A stretch of 40,362 nt of DNA from Prevotella ihumii. GTDB taxonomy: Bacteria > Bacteroidota > Bacteroidia > Bacteroidales > Bacteroidaceae. Where the stretch lies: contig NZ_LT706997.1 of the NCBI RefSeq assembly GCF_900155655.1, forward strand, positions 1-40,362, written 5' to 3'. A model generated the notes under the pieces. That model made no database searches, was not told the DNA's origin, and was given only the letters and a program-made list of their open reading frames with translations. Positions within the stretch are counted from its first letter, which is position 1. Every line of letters begins with the position of its first letter. Of the stretch, positions 16,613-25,967 are shown piece by piece. The position numbers and the translations under genes were made by a program.

Positions 16613-17491
16613 TTAAATCTTATAAAGCGAACTTGCCTTCATCTTCAAGAACTTGTTTACCGAAAGCCAAGAGCAGAAGAAGGTTATCAGTACACCAAAA
16701 GCAAGCATTACCAAAGCGGTGATAATAAGCACATTCCAATTCAATATCACGGTAATTTCAGGGTCGTATTGGAACAATAGCGACATACCTACGCCCAATA
16801 CTGCAATGGCAATAAGTGCTGAAACCAAACCTTCGATGATAGCGACACGAAGGAAAGGCATACGGATAAAACTCCACGATGCACCTACCAACTTCATTGT
16901 GTGAATGGTAAATCGGCGTGCATAAACGCTTAAACGAATGGTGTTGTTGATAAGCGAGAACGAAACCACCGTGAGCAAAGCAGCTATAATGAGCAAAACA
17001 AAACTAATTTTGCCCAAAGTGCGGTTTACACTCTCTACCAAGTCTTGACGATAAGTAATGTCGCTAACGCCTTTATAAGTCTTTAGATCTTTAGCAATCC
17101 ACTTAATCGAATCGTTGTTGGCATAATTGGCCTTCAACTGCAATTCTATTTCAGCTGTAAAAGGATTTTCGCCTGCAAATTCGGCAGGGTTTGCACCCAA
17201 TTCTTTTGTACCTTCTTTGAGTGCTTCCTCCTTGCTGATGAAGTTGAGGTTGCTAATGTATTTTTGTTGGTCAACCCTTTCGCAGAGTGCAGCACACTCT
17301 TCGTTGCTCATATCGGGCTGAAGAATCATTGTTATAGTGAGATTTTCTTTTACATATTGACTGAGGTTGCGGCTTGTGAACACCGTCAAAACCACCATTC
17401 CAATCAATATAAGCACCATAGCTGTACTAATGCACAACGTTATTACTTGTAAGCTGCGAGGCTTACCTGCCTTATTTCGTTTTTTTGCCAT
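16613..17491 (-). CDS. ftsX: Cell-division permease-like protein FtsX
   Basis: The 292-residue protein has the FtsX layout: a basic cytoplasmic start (MAKKRNKAGK), a first helix at about residues 16-38, and a periplasmic domain. Within that domain are NLTITMILQPDMSNEECAAL and NPAEFAGENPFTAEIELQL. Three more membrane helices follow, with the NTIRLSVYARRFTIHTMKLVGAS segment between the first two. With FtsE it links septal peptidoglycan hydrolase activation to division. ftsE is not in this window. An earlier in-frame ATG at 17557 lies upstream of the promoter (-7 box 17528-17535), so the start at 17491 is preferred. It heads the operon ending with folK. Confidence 0.92.
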   Translation of the reverse strand: MAKKRNKAGKPRSLQVITLCISTAMVLILIGMVVLTVFTSRNLSQYVKENLTITMILQPDMSNEECAALCERVDQQKYISNLNFISKEEALKEGTKELGANPAEFAGENPFTAEIELQLKANYANNDSIKWIAKDLKTYKGVSDITYRQDLVESVNRTLGKISFVLLIIAALLTVVSFSLINNTIRLSVYARRFTIHTMKLVGASWSFIRMPFLRVAIIEGLVSALIAIAVLGVGMSLLFQYDPEITVILNWNVLIITALVMLAFGVLITFFCSWLSVNKFLKMKASSLYKI

Positions 17492-17527
17492 CTGTTCTTG
17501 TCTATGTAGTATATACCTAATCAAGTG

Positions 17528-17558
17528 CAAAGTTACAGCAAAATAAACGAATAGCAAA
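17528..17558 (-). promoter_or_regulatory. Promoter of the ftsX-folK operon
   Basis: On the minus strand TTTG (17555-17558) and TAACTTTG (17528-17535) are 19 bases apart, a textbook Bacteroidetes promoter. The ATG at 17491 follows after about 36 bases. Confidence 0.8.
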
Positions 17559-17605
17559 AGAATTTATATTTTATTTATAATCTATCTAAAATTCAAACAA
17601 TATGC

Positions 17606-17637
17606 TTTCTGTGTCTGAAGTATTTATTCTAACTTTG
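17606..17637 (+). promoter_or_regulatory. Promoter upstream of radical SAM gene
   Basis: TTTC (17606-17609), 20 bases, TAACTTTG (17630-17637). A perfect 14-base palindrome CCCCAATATTGGGG (17650-17663) follows in the leader and could be an operator or hairpin. Confidence 0.6.
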
Positions 17638-17688
17638 CGTAAAGCAAACCCCCAATATTGGGGAATTATGGGTAAACCTTTCTGATAT

Positions 17689-17722
17689 GTCCGACCCGTC
17701 CGACTCGTCCGACAAGTCCGAC
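17689..17722 (+). repeat. Four tandem GTCCGAC units, 9-bp period
   Basis: GTCCGAC occurs at 17689, 17698, 17707 and 17716, each separated by two variable bases (CC, TC, AA). It lies in the leader between the promoter and the radical SAM start. A related degenerate array is found at 35862-35895. Confidence 0.75.
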
Positions 17723-17769
17723 TATTCTAATCGCATCGCCCCAACCTATCAACCAAAACATTACGACCA

Positions 17770-18552
17770 ATGAGTACAATAATTTATCCTTCTCCTATTT
17801 TCGGTCCTGTAAAGAGCCGTAGATTAGGAATTTCTTTAGGCATAAACCTCCTCCCTGGTGATGGCAAGGTGTGTACATTCGATTGCATCTATTGCGAATG
17901 TGGGTTTAACAAAGACTTTCGCACAAAGTCGGCTTTTCCTACTCGTGAGGAAGTGGCGGAGAAGTTGGAAGCAAAACTCAAAGAAATGAAAGCTGCAAAC
18001 GAACTGCCCGATGTGCTTACTTTTGCAGGCAATGGTGAGCCAACGCAAAACCCTTATTTTCCTGAAGTGATAGACGATACCATTCGTTTGCGCAATGCGT
18101 ATTGCTCTAATGCGAAGGTTTCTGTACTGAGTAATTCTACGTTTATACATCGTCCAAAGGTGTATGAAGCATTGATGAAGGTAGACAATAATATATTGAA
18201 GTTGGATACCATCAGTGATGATTACATAGATAAGGTAGACCGCCCTGTTTTGCCTTCGTATAGTGCAAAGAAAATTATCGAAGGAATGAAAGCATTTAAA
18301 GGAAATCTTATCATTCAAACCCTTTTTATGAAAGGAACATCGCAAGACGGCATTGATGTGGACAATGTAAAAGAAGCGTTTATCGCACCTTGGTTAGAGA
18401 CTGTGAAAGAGATTGCCCCTCGTGGAGTTATGATTTACACCATAGCACGTGAAACTCCTGACCCTAATCTTCAGAAAGCTACCAAAGACGAACTCGACGC
18501 TATCCGTGACCGAGTTATTGCAATGGGTATTCCGTGTAGTGCATCGTATTAA
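17770..18552 (+). CDS. Radical SAM protein
   Basis: The 260-residue protein has the CxxxCxxC iron-sulfur motif at Cys35, Cys39 and Cys42 (VCTFDCIYCECG) just after a GPVKSRRLGISLGINLLP start. Further radical SAM features are TFAGNGEPTQNPYFPE (the SAM-binding GGE-like motif), VSVLSNST and NILKLDTISD. The start and overall shape resemble small, MoaA/TYW1-like radical SAM proteins annotated only as radical SAM in many anaerobes. No accessory iron-sulfur domain is seen. Substrate unknown. It stands alone on the plus strand with its own promoter and converges on lpxA, separated by two hairpins. Confidence 0.88.
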   Translation: MSTIIYPSPIFGPVKSRRLGISLGINLLPGDGKVCTFDCIYCECGFNKDFRTKSAFPTREEVAEKLEAKLKEMKAANELPDVLTFAGNGEPTQNPYFPEVIDDTIRLRNAYCSNAKVSVLSNSTFIHRPKVYEALMKVDNNILKLDTISDDYIDKVDRPVLPSYSAKKIIEGMKAFKGNLIIQTLFMKGTSQDGIDVDNVKEAFIAPWLETVKEIAPRGVMIYTIARETPDPNLQKATKDELDAIRDRVIAMGIPCSASY

Positions 18553-18600
18553 GGATAGGGAGAGTTGTATCATTCAAAAGAGGTGGTTATGCAGAATAGT

Positions 18601-18673
18601 TTAACCAAAATCGATTATTAGGATTTCTCTTTGCCGTACGACACAGAGAAATCCTAATGACGATTTGGGATAA
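18601..18673. repeat. R1e, short R1-type hairpin (possible terminator)
   Basis: TTAACCAAAATCGATTATTAG at the left and CTAATGACGATTTGGGATAA at the right resemble the R1 terminal repeats. Here they directly enclose a long stem (GGATTTCTCT/AGAGAAATCC) with a 14-base loop. It lies between two convergent genes and may serve as a terminator for both. Confidence 0.6.
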
Positions 18674-18701
18674 AGGGGCTGACCTCTTGGGCACCCCCTT
18701 T
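18672..18701. terminator. Hairpin between radical SAM gene and lpxA
   Basis: AAAGGGG (18672-18678) pairs with CCCCTTT (18695-18701), a 7-bp stem with a 16-base loop. It may add to the termination capacity of the R1e hairpin next to it. Confidence 0.4.
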
Positions 18702-18729
18702 GTTAACATTGTAAATTGATAGGTATGAA

Positions 18730-19527
18730 TTATAATTTACTGATAATCCCTTCGTTCGTATTACGAATAAATTCTACAATATTGCGTATTTCTGCCGAGT
18801 CTGGCACTTGTAGGTCTACCTGAATACAAGCATCAAATATGGAAGTTTGACCGTGGAATACCAAACGATAAGCATTGGCAATATGCTTTCGTACCTTTTC
18901 GTCGATGCCTATGCTTTCGCAGATGCTTGTGTTTACTCCACCGTATGCGATAGGATTGCCTCCAGCGATAATGTATGGAGGTATATCACGATCGAAGTTT
19001 GTACTTGCTTGTATTGTTGCTGCTTCGCCTACTCGCGTATGTGTCTTCTGAATAACTCCCGAGCCAAAGATAGCGTGGTTGGCAATCTCGCAGTCGCCTG
19101 CAACCTTTGTGCCATAACTAAAGATGCAGTGGTCTCCTACCTTGGTGTCGTGGCTGATGTGAACGCCCTCCATAAGGAAGTTGTTCGACCCAATGATAGT
19201 TTGGCAGCCACGATGGGTGGCACGATTGATTACTACGTTTTCACGAATGATGTTGTTGTCGCCAAGTATGCACTCGCTTTTTTCGCCTACAAAACTGAAA
19301 TCTTGTGGTAGTGCGCCTATTACAGAACACTGATGTATTTTGTTTCCATTGCCTATGCGTGTGCCATTGAGAAGGCTTACGAATGGGAAGATAATACAAT
19401 TGTCGCCAATTTCTACATCGTCTTCAATGTAAACGAATGGGAATATTTTGCAGCCGTTGCCTATCTTTGCTTTGGGAGATACTTCGGCTTTTGGACTAAT
19501 TTCACTACTCATATTCTTATCCCTCAC
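18730..19527 (-). CDS. lpxA: Acyl-ACP--UDP-N-acetylglucosamine O-acyltransferase
   Basis: The 265-residue protein is a left-handed beta-helix acyltransferase, the first step of lipid A synthesis. Many hexapeptide repeats (VEIGDNCI, TRIGNGNKI, ...) are followed by IRENVVINRATHRG. The catalytic histidine is in EGVHISHDTKVG, and the IPPYIIAGGNP segment leads into the helical C-terminus (KVRKHIANAYRLVFHG). These match Bacteroides LpxA as I remember it. A second ATG at 19512 (MSSEISPKAE) may be the real start. The gene lies 77 bases downstream of the efflux operon on the same strand, instead of next to lpxC/fabZ, so it may be co-transcribed with the pump or be a second copy. Confidence 0.88.
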   Translation of the reverse strand: MRDKNMSSEISPKAEVSPKAKIGNGCKIFPFVYIEDDVEIGDNCIIFPFVSLLNGTRIGNGNKIHQCSVIGALPQDFSFVGEKSECILGDNNIIRENVVINRATHRGCQTIIGSNNFLMEGVHISHDTKVGDHCIFSYGTKVAGDCEIANHAIFGSGVIQKTHTRVGEAATIQASTNFDRDIPPYIIAGGNPIAYGGVNTSICESIGIDEKVRKHIANAYRLVFHGQTSIFDACIQVDLQVPDSAEIRNIVEFIRNTNEGIISKL

Positions 19528-19604
19528 TCTTTCGTGCGGAAAGGGTGCTCAACTTGCTTTCGAGGGTTTCGTGTTGATAGTTTTATAATGCTATTACTTA
19601 TCGA

Positions 19605-20984
19605 TTATTTAGACCCGCCACCAAGCGCATAGTAAAGATTTACGATGGCTTGAAGTTTAGAAAATTGGTCTTGAACTTGAGAGATTTCTGCATTGAGAAG
19701 ATTTTGTTGAGCTGTGATAACTTCAAGATAGTTACTTGAACTCTGCTTGTAAAGCATTTGTGATTGCTCCACACTCTTCTTTAGAATGTCTATCTGCTGT
19801 GCATAGAGTGCATTCTTTTCTTCGGCAGCATTGTAAGCTACCAAAGCATTACTTACTTCAGAACCAGCTGTAAGTATGCTGTTCTGCCACTTGTTGTAAG
19901 CTATTTGATATTGATCTTGGGCTACACGCAAACCTGCCTTAATCTTTCCTTTCATAAAGAGCGGTTGGGTAAGTCCTGCAACAGCATTGAGGAGAAGTTT
20001 GCCAGGGTTTACTAATCCGTTAGCATTGCTCCAGCCTCCTGTTCCCGTGATAGTTAAAGATGGATAAAAGCGTCCACGAGCTTCTTGCACATTATAGAAA
20101 CATTGGGCTAAAGCCATCTCGTTGGCGTGAACATCGGCACGATTGCTCAACATTTCTACACCTATGCCACCTGAGAAGTTGGTTGGAAGACTCTGGTTGT
20201 CCAATGTTCCACGTGCTATGCCGTGTACAGGTTCGCCCATTAATAAACTTAGTGAGTTTTCTACTTCACGGATTTGGCGTTTTATGTCGGTTGCTTTGGT
20301 CTGAACGCTGTAATAAGCCGATTGTGCGCTCTGTACACTGGTAGAACGAGCACGACCGTAATCCATCTGAAGTTGCATCATTTCCCACGTGTTTTTGGTC
20401 AATGAAGCCATATCTGTTACAATTTGGTTTTGCTTATCAAGCATTAAAAGTGTGTAATATAAGTTTGCTACATTACAAATCAACCTTGTTTGTACTGCAA
20501 CCTTATAATCTTGCAGTTGGATAAGCATCATTTGGGCAGCCTTTTTCTCATTGCGTAATTTTCCAAAGAGGTCTATTTCCCAACTTGCAGCTATCGGAAG
20601 GACGTACGATTTGGTTGCTTCTGTGTGAGAACCAAAGTGAGATACTGTGCCTTGTGGTGCAAGCGCAAACGAGGGAAGGAAAGCCAATTTGGCAGCATTT
20701 ATCTGCTGATCGGCTATGTCAATGTTGAGTGCGGCATTGAGAAGGTCAGGATTATTAGTTAAAGTCTTCTCTATGATAGCTTGAAGATTGGGGTCGGTAA
20801 ATACGTTACGCCAAGGAAGAAGTCCAAAATCGTTAGCTCCTTCAAGCGTTGCCTCTGCATTTATAGGGTCACGTACAATGCCTTTGGTTTTTACCTCTGG
20901 TCGTTCGTATGTGCCGTATAAGCTCTTGCAACCTGCCAGCGACAGGGTTGCAAGTCCTAAAACGAATATATTGATTTTCTTCAT
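19605..20984 (-). CDS. Outer-membrane efflux lipoprotein (TolC/OprM type)
   Basis: The 459-residue protein has a lipoprotein signal with the lipobox LAGC and Cys19. Two OEP repeats follow: long alpha-helical hairpins (LLNAALNIDIADQQINAAKL, EVENSLSLLMGEPVHG) and beta strands (SFALAPQGTVSHFG, SLTITGTGGWSNANG). The LSNRADVHANEMALAQ segment is typical of the NodT/OprM group. It forms the outer-membrane channel of the tripartite pump. Its start is 29 bases after the RND gene, so it is the third gene of the adaptor-RND-channel operon. Confidence 0.93.
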   Translation of the reverse strand: MKKINIFVLGLATLSLAGCKSLYGTYERPEVKTKGIVRDPINAEATLEGANDFGLLPWRNVFTDPNLQAIIEKTLTNNPDLLNAALNIDIADQQINAAKLAFLPSFALAPQGTVSHFGSHTEATKSYVLPIAASWEIDLFGKLRNEKKAAQMMLIQLQDYKVAVQTRLICNVANLYYTLLMLDKQNQIVTDMASLTKNTWEMMQLQMDYGRARSTSVQSAQSAYYSVQTKATDIKRQIREVENSLSLLMGEPVHGIARGTLDNQSLPTNFSGGIGVEMLSNRADVHANEMALAQCFYNVQEARGRFYPSLTITGTGGWSNANGLVNPGKLLLNAVAGLTQPLFMKGKIKAGLRVAQDQYQIAYNKWQNSILTAGSEVSNALVAYNAAEEKNALYAQQIDILKKSVEQSQMLYKQSSSNYLEVITAQQNLLNAEISQVQDQFSKLQAIVNLYYALGGGSK

Positions 20985-21013
20985 TTTTATCTTTCTTTTG
21001 TTTTCTACTGCCT

Positions 21014-24000
21014 TTATTCTTCTATTTTGTAGCTTTCGGCAGGTCCGCCAATAAACTGTTTGAGTTCTTTAGCTACTTGCTTGTTCTCTTCATCTTCAAA
21101 TACCATTGGCTTGAGTTTCTCTTGCAGATATTGGAAGACAACGAATAAAGACGGAACAATGAACACCTGACAAAGCGTACCTATAAACATACCACCCACG
21201 GCTGCAGCTCCAAGGGTCTGGTTACCATTGCGACCCACACCGCTGGCAAACATCAAAGGAAGCAAACCTACAACCATTGCCAACGAAGTCATAAGGATAG
21301 GGCGCAAACGAGCACCTGCACCAAGGATAGCGGCATACTTTATAGCCATACCTGTTCGGCGGCGTTCCAATGCAAATTCTACAATCAAAATAGCATTCTT
21401 AGCCAAAAGACCGATAAGCATAATGAGAGAAATTTGCATATATATATCGTTGTTGTGTCCGAACAGCATTGTGAAGAGGAATGCACCTGCCAAACCGAAT
21501 GGAATAGATAGCACTACTGCCAATGGAAGCAAGTAGCTTTCGTATTGCGCACTCAAGATGAGGTACACAAAGACAAGACAGAGGGCAAAAATCATTGCTG
21601 TTGAGTTAGAAGACTCTTGCTCTGAACGTGTCAAACCAGAGAACTCATAGGTGTAACCTGCTGGTAGTTTTTGTGCTGCCACTTCCTCCACAGCTTTGAT
21701 AGCATCACCCGATGAATAGCCATCTGCTGGTTGTGCGTTCACCATAATTGATGTAAAGAGGTTGAAACGTGCAATATTGGAAGGACCATATACACGCTTG
21801 AGCGTACAAAATTCGCTTACAGGTGCCATTCCGCTCGGTGTTCTAACGTAGATGCTGTTGAGTCCGCTTTCATTAATTCGGCTTTCCACAGTTCCTTGTA
21901 TCATTACACGATAGAGCTTGCCATACGCATTGAAGTTAGAAGCGTACATACCACCGTAGTAACCTTGAAGTACAGAGAGTATAGCGGCAGGAGATGTGCC
22001 TGCTTGTTTAGCTTTTGCCACGTTAACATCTACCATATACTGCGGATAGTTAGGGTTGTACGAGGTCATCGCATTACCTATTTCTGGTCGTTCGTTAAGT
22101 GCTTTGAGGTAATCTTGCGTGATAGCGAAGAATTTGTTCAGGTCTCCACCCGTTCTGTCTTCCATTGAGATAGTCAAACCATTAGACATAGCAAAGCCAG
22201 GAACCATCGGAGGGCCGAATGCAAGCACTCTTGCGCCCTTGATGCTGGCAGTTTGCTTGTAAATCATTCCTAAAATCATATTAGAAGATGTAGGATCGAT
22301 GAACAAGCCTGCAATTCCTGCACCATTGAAAACAGATTTGATGCGGTCAAACATACTGTACTTACGTTCTTCGAATGGTTTCAACTTCACAATAAATGTT
22401 GCTTGGTCTGATCCCTGACCAGCTATAAAGTTGTAACCTATTAATTGCACACGACGTTCAACGTATGGATTGGTTTCCAACATCTTATCTATTTGGTCTG
22501 TTACCTTTCTTGTTTCAGCTTGAGACATACCAGGCTCTAATGAAACAGTTGCAAAGAGTACGCCTGTATCTTCGTTTGGAATAAGTCCTGTCTTGGTAGT
22601 TGCCATCGTTATAACCAATGCCACGATGCCTAAAACCACCGCACCACCAGTTACAACACGATTGCCAATAATCTTTTCTACCGACTTTTTATACTTCTTA
22701 TTTATCTTGTCATACTGCGTATTAAAGGCTAAATGGAAACGGTCGATACGGCTCAGATTCTTATGTTCTTCCTCTTTATGCGGTTTAAGGAATATTGCAC
22801 AAAGCGCAGGCGATAAGGTTAAGGCATTCAAAGCCGAAATCACAATTGATACAGCCATTGTTACACCAAACTCGCGATAGAACGTCCCCGAAGTACCACT
22901 CATAAATGATACAGGCACAAACACAGCTGCCATTACCAATGTGATAGAGATAATCGCACCAGAGATTTCGTTCATAGCATCGATAGCTGCTGTTAATGCA
23001 CTCTTATAACCTAAATCCAATTTTGCGTGAACTGCTTCTACAACCACAATAGCATCATCGACCACAATCGCAATGGCAAGTAAGAGGGCTGAAAGTGTGA
23101 GCAAGTTGATAGAGAATCCAAACATCCAAAGGAAGAAGAATGAACCTATCAATGCCACAGGTACAGCAATCATTGGAATTAATGTAGAACGGAAGTCTTG
23201 CAAGAATACATATACCACAAGGAAAACCAAACCTAATGTGAGGAAAAGGGTAAAGATAACTTCCTCCATTGATGCGAACAAAAATTCTGTAACATCTTGT
23301 TGAATGGTGACTTTCATTCCCGGAGGCATATTCTTTTGCACATCGTCAAGTGCTGCCTTCACATCTTTTGCAATCTGTGTAGCGTTAGAACCCGCAATTT
23401 GTTGCACCATTCCGACTACGGAAGGCTGTTTGTTGTTAAGCATAGAGACCGAATACATCAGTCCGCCCAATTTTATATCAGCTACATCGGATAGGTGTAA
23501 TATCTGTCCATTGTTATTCGACTTGATAATAATATCCTCGTATTCTTTTTCTGTTTGCAGTCGCCCTTTGTAACGTAAGGTATATTCATACTTCATATTA
23601 CTTTGTTCTCCAAGCGAACCAGGTGCAGCTTCAATGTTTTGTTCTGCCAATGCGCCAGCGATGTCAGATGGTACAAGTCCATACTGCTTCATCTTTTCAG
23701 GCTTCAGCCAAATGCGCATAGAATAGGTTTTCATACCCGGTGTCTGCACATCGCCTACACCATTGATACGCTTGATGAGGGGCACAACGTTAATGTTGTT
23801 ATAGTTGGTGAGGAACTCATCGTCATATCGACCGCCATCGCTTGTCAATGAGTACATTACAACATTGGATGTCTGTCGCTTAGATACCGTTACACCTGCA
23901 CGAGTTACTTCTGCTGGAAGCAATGCTTGTGCCTGTGAAACACGGTTCTGCACGTTTACAGAAGCCATATTTGGGTCTGAACCTTGTTTGAAATACACAG

Positions 24001-24274
24001 TAATCATTGCACTACCATTATTGGTGGCTGTGGACTGTATATAAGTCATATTTTCAACACCGTTGATACTCTCTTCCAATGGAGTAATCACGGAGTTCAA
24101 TACCGTTTGTGCGTCAGCTCCTTGATAGTTTGCCATTACCGAAATGGTAGGTGGTGCAATATCAGGATACTGCTCAATAGGAAGCGATACCAATCCGATT
24201 GTACCCAAAAGTACAAAGAAGATGGATACCACCGTTGAGAGTACAGGACGCTTTATAAAGTTTGTAAATGTCAT
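21014..24274 (-). CDS. RND multidrug efflux transporter (HAE1/AcrB type)
   Basis: The 1086-residue proton-driven inner-membrane pump exports hydrophobic and amphiphilic compounds through the adaptor and channel encoded on either side. Twelve membrane helices in the 1+5+1+5 pattern are seen with two large periplasmic loops. The proton-relay pair of aspartates is in AIAIVVDDAIVVVE near residue 410, and the partner lysine is in LIGLLAKNAILIVEFA near residue 950. The start FIKRPVLSTVVSIFFVLLG and the QYPDIAPPTISVMANYQGAD segment are standard for HAE1. The substrate cannot be read from sequence. It lies 21 bases after the adaptor gene. Confidence 0.95.
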   Translation of the reverse strand: MTFTNFIKRPVLSTVVSIFFVLLGTIGLVSLPIEQYPDIAPPTISVMANYQGADAQTVLNSVITPLEESINGVENMTYIQSTATNNGSAMITVYFKQGSDPNMASVNVQNRVSQAQALLPAEVTRAGVTVSKRQTSNVVMYSLTSDGGRYDDEFLTNYNNINVVPLIKRINGVGDVQTPGMKTYSMRIWLKPEKMKQYGLVPSDIAGALAEQNIEAAPGSLGEQSNMKYEYTLRYKGRLQTEKEYEDIIIKSNNNGQILHLSDVADIKLGGLMYSVSMLNNKQPSVVGMVQQIAGSNATQIAKDVKAALDDVQKNMPPGMKVTIQQDVTEFLFASMEEVIFTLFLTLGLVFLVVYVFLQDFRSTLIPMIAVPVALIGSFFFLWMFGFSINLLTLSALLLAIAIVVDDAIVVVEAVHAKLDLGYKSALTAAIDAMNEISGAIISITLVMAAVFVPVSFMSGTSGTFYREFGVTMAVSIVISALNALTLSPALCAIFLKPHKEEEHKNLSRIDRFHLAFNTQYDKINKKYKKSVEKIIGNRVVTGGAVVLGIVALVITMATTKTGLIPNEDTGVLFATVSLEPGMSQAETRKVTDQIDKMLETNPYVERRVQLIGYNFIAGQGSDQATFIVKLKPFEERKYSMFDRIKSVFNGAGIAGLFIDPTSSNMILGMIYKQTASIKGARVLAFGPPMVPGFAMSNGLTISMEDRTGGDLNKFFAITQDYLKALNERPEIGNAMTSYNPNYPQYMVDVNVAKAKQAGTSPAAILSVLQGYYGGMYASNFNAYGKLYRVMIQGTVESRINESGLNSIYVRTPSGMAPVSEFCTLKRVYGPSNIARFNLFTSIMVNAQPADGYSSGDAIKAVEEVAAQKLPAGYTYEFSGLTRSEQESSNSTAMIFALCLVFVYLILSAQYESYLLPLAVVLSIPFGLAGAFLFTMLFGHNNDIYMQISLIMLIGLLAKNAILIVEFALERRRTGMAIKYAAILGAGARLRPILMTSLAMVVGLLPLMFASGVGRNGNQTLGAAAVGGMFIGTLCQVFIVPSLFVVFQYLQEKLKPMVFEDEENKQVAKELKQFIGGPAESYKIEE

Positions 24275-24295
24275 ATTCTTATCCTTTTATCCGTC

Positions 24296-25636
24296 TTACT
24301 TCTTATTACTTCCGCCCGTCATTGCCTTGAGGAAACCACCTGCAGAACTTTGATTTTCACCCAGTTGAGCTGCCTTCTTTAAAGCTTGGTCGTATTCAGC
24401 CAAAGTCAATGGCTTAATCTCATTTCCGTCTTGCAAGGTTGATAACCCTTTGCATACTATCTTTTCGCCTATGCGCAATCCGCTTGTAACGATATAGTTC
24501 ACACCATCATTTTCAGGACTTACTTGTATTTCTGTGTAATGCACCTTATTATTAGCATCAACCTTGTACACAAACATCTTGTTTTGTACTTGCACGGTAG
24601 CATCTTGTGGAATGAGAAGTGCGTGATTGTTGTTCTTAGCAATAATTACCTTGCCACTTCCGCCGCTCTTTAATAAGTGCTCAGGGTTAGGGAAACGAGC
24701 TATAACACTGATAGTTCCTGTTGCAGGGTCTATAATTCCGCTGGTCTTGACTATCGCTCCTTGATGATTGTAAATAGAGCCGTCAGCCAATTGCAAGCTA
24801 ACACTGGGCATAGCGTTGATAGCGTTTGCCATTCCACGATTTGTACGTGTAAGTGCAAGCACGTCAGCCTCGGTCATTGAGAAGTAAACTTCCATTGTCG
24901 AAACGTTGCTTACGGTAGTAATAGGCTGTACAGACGAAGGACTAACCAATGCACCCTCCTTGAAAGGAAGACTACCTATAAAGCCTGTTGCAGGGCTCTT
25001 TACGTAACAGAAACTCAACATTTCCTTTGCATTTGCCAAACCTGCCTGCGCTTGTTTTACAGCTGCTTCTGCTTGTTTTACAGCTGCTTGAGCTGCTGTT
25101 ACTCCGCTGCGTGCTTGGCTCACAGCTGCTTGAGCTGTTTCGTATGTATTCTTAGCGGCTTCCATTTCATAGTCGCCAATTACCTTATTTGCATATAGGT
25201 TTTTGCTATTGCTGTAGGTTAGTTGTGCAGTTGCTGCTTGTGCATTTGCCGAATTTAATGCTGCTGATGCTTGAACTACACCTGCTTGCGCACGACTCAC
25301 ACCACTCTGTGCAGACAATACGCCAGCCTCAGCTTGGCGCACTGCAGCTTTATATGTAGCATTGTCTATTTCGAACAACACTTGTCCAGCTTTTACGGCT
25401 TGACCTTCGTGAACATACAACTTTGTAATAAAACCGCTTACCTTTGGACGCACTTCCACGTCCTGAATACCTTTCAATGTAGCAGGATAGGTGGTTTTCA
25501 ATTGTGCATTGGCTGCCCCAATTGTAATTACTGGAAACTCATTAGTGGTTGGCAAACTTCTTTTTTCACTACCGCCACAACTTGTAAATACTGCAACAAC
25601 AACTGCTGCTAACAGTAAAAACTTGCTTTTTTTCAT
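24296..25636 (-). CDS. RND efflux periplasmic adaptor lipoprotein (AcrA/MexA type)
   Basis: The 446-residue membrane-fusion protein has a lipoprotein signal (FTSCGG, Cys20), so it is anchored in the inner membrane and bridges pump and channel. A barrel-sandwich half (YPATLKGIQDVEVRPKVSG...VKAGQVLFEID) is followed by an unusually repetitive alanine-rich coiled-coil hairpin at about residues 75-200, with AQA/KQAEAAVKQAQ-type repeats. After that come the second lipoyl half and the beta-barrel domain. It is the first gene of the operon; transcription probably starts near 25750. No local regulator gene of the TetR or AraC type is seen beside it. Confidence 0.94.
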   Translation of the reverse strand: MKKSKFLLLAAVVVAVFTSCGGSEKRSLPTTNEFPVITIGAANAQLKTTYPATLKGIQDVEVRPKVSGFITKLYVHEGQAVKAGQVLFEIDNATYKAAVRQAEAGVLSAQSGVSRAQAGVVQASAALNSANAQAATAQLTYSNSKNLYANKVIGDYEMEAAKNTYETAQAAVSQARSGVTAAQAAVKQAEAAVKQAQAGLANAKEMLSFCYVKSPATGFIGSLPFKEGALVSPSSVQPITTVSNVSTMEVYFSMTEADVLALTRTNRGMANAINAMPSVSLQLADGSIYNHQGAIVKTSGIIDPATGTISVIARFPNPEHLLKSGGSGKVIIAKNNNHALLIPQDATVQVQNKMFVYKVDANNKVHYTEIQVSPENDGVNYIVTSGLRIGEKIVCKGLSTLQDGNEIKPLTLAEYDQALKKAAQLGENQSSAGGFLKAMTGGSNKK

Positions 25637-25758
25637 ACCTATACTCTATATAATCTTTATATTTTATTCTTCTGTATCCGCTATAAATCAATTATATAGA
25701 TACAGTTTATAAATTCTTAATGCTGAAAACTATTAAATAAATGTTAGTTTTCGCAATG

Positions 25759-25766
25759 CAAAAGTA
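25759..25766 (-). promoter_or_regulatory. -7 box of the efflux operon
   Basis: On the minus strand TACTTTTG matches TAnnTTTG and lies 122 bases before the adaptor ATG. The best upstream partner (ATTG, 25791-25794) is 24 bases away, which is long, so activation may need a factor. Confidence 0.45.
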
Positions 25767-25831
25767 CATATAAAAATTGAAGTATTCCTCCAATACAATA
25801 CTTTATTTAACAATAATTATAGCTCTGTGTT

Positions 25832-25945
25832 TAAACAACTGAAAAAACAAACGAAAAGAGCCAAAATAAGGTGCAAAGACGAAGAAAAGCATAACATCTA
25901 AACGCTTTAAAAAGCCTTTGCGGGCTAACGACCGATTTGGGTTTA
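25832..25945 (+). repeat. R1b, right half of an R1 repeat
   Basis: From TAAACAACTGAAAAAACAAA onward this matches the right half of R1a and R1c almost base for base. It ends with the intact right terminal repeat CTAACGACCGATTTGGGTTT. The left half is missing. It sits between the efflux promoter and the 3' end of cca. Confidence 0.85.
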
Positions 25946-25967
25946 TACTCCTCTTAGCTTTCTGTAT

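Noticed and set aside
17492..17557. Upstream start for ftsX at 17557
   Set aside because: It lies at or upstream of the promoter boxes 17528-17558, so it would not be in the transcript.
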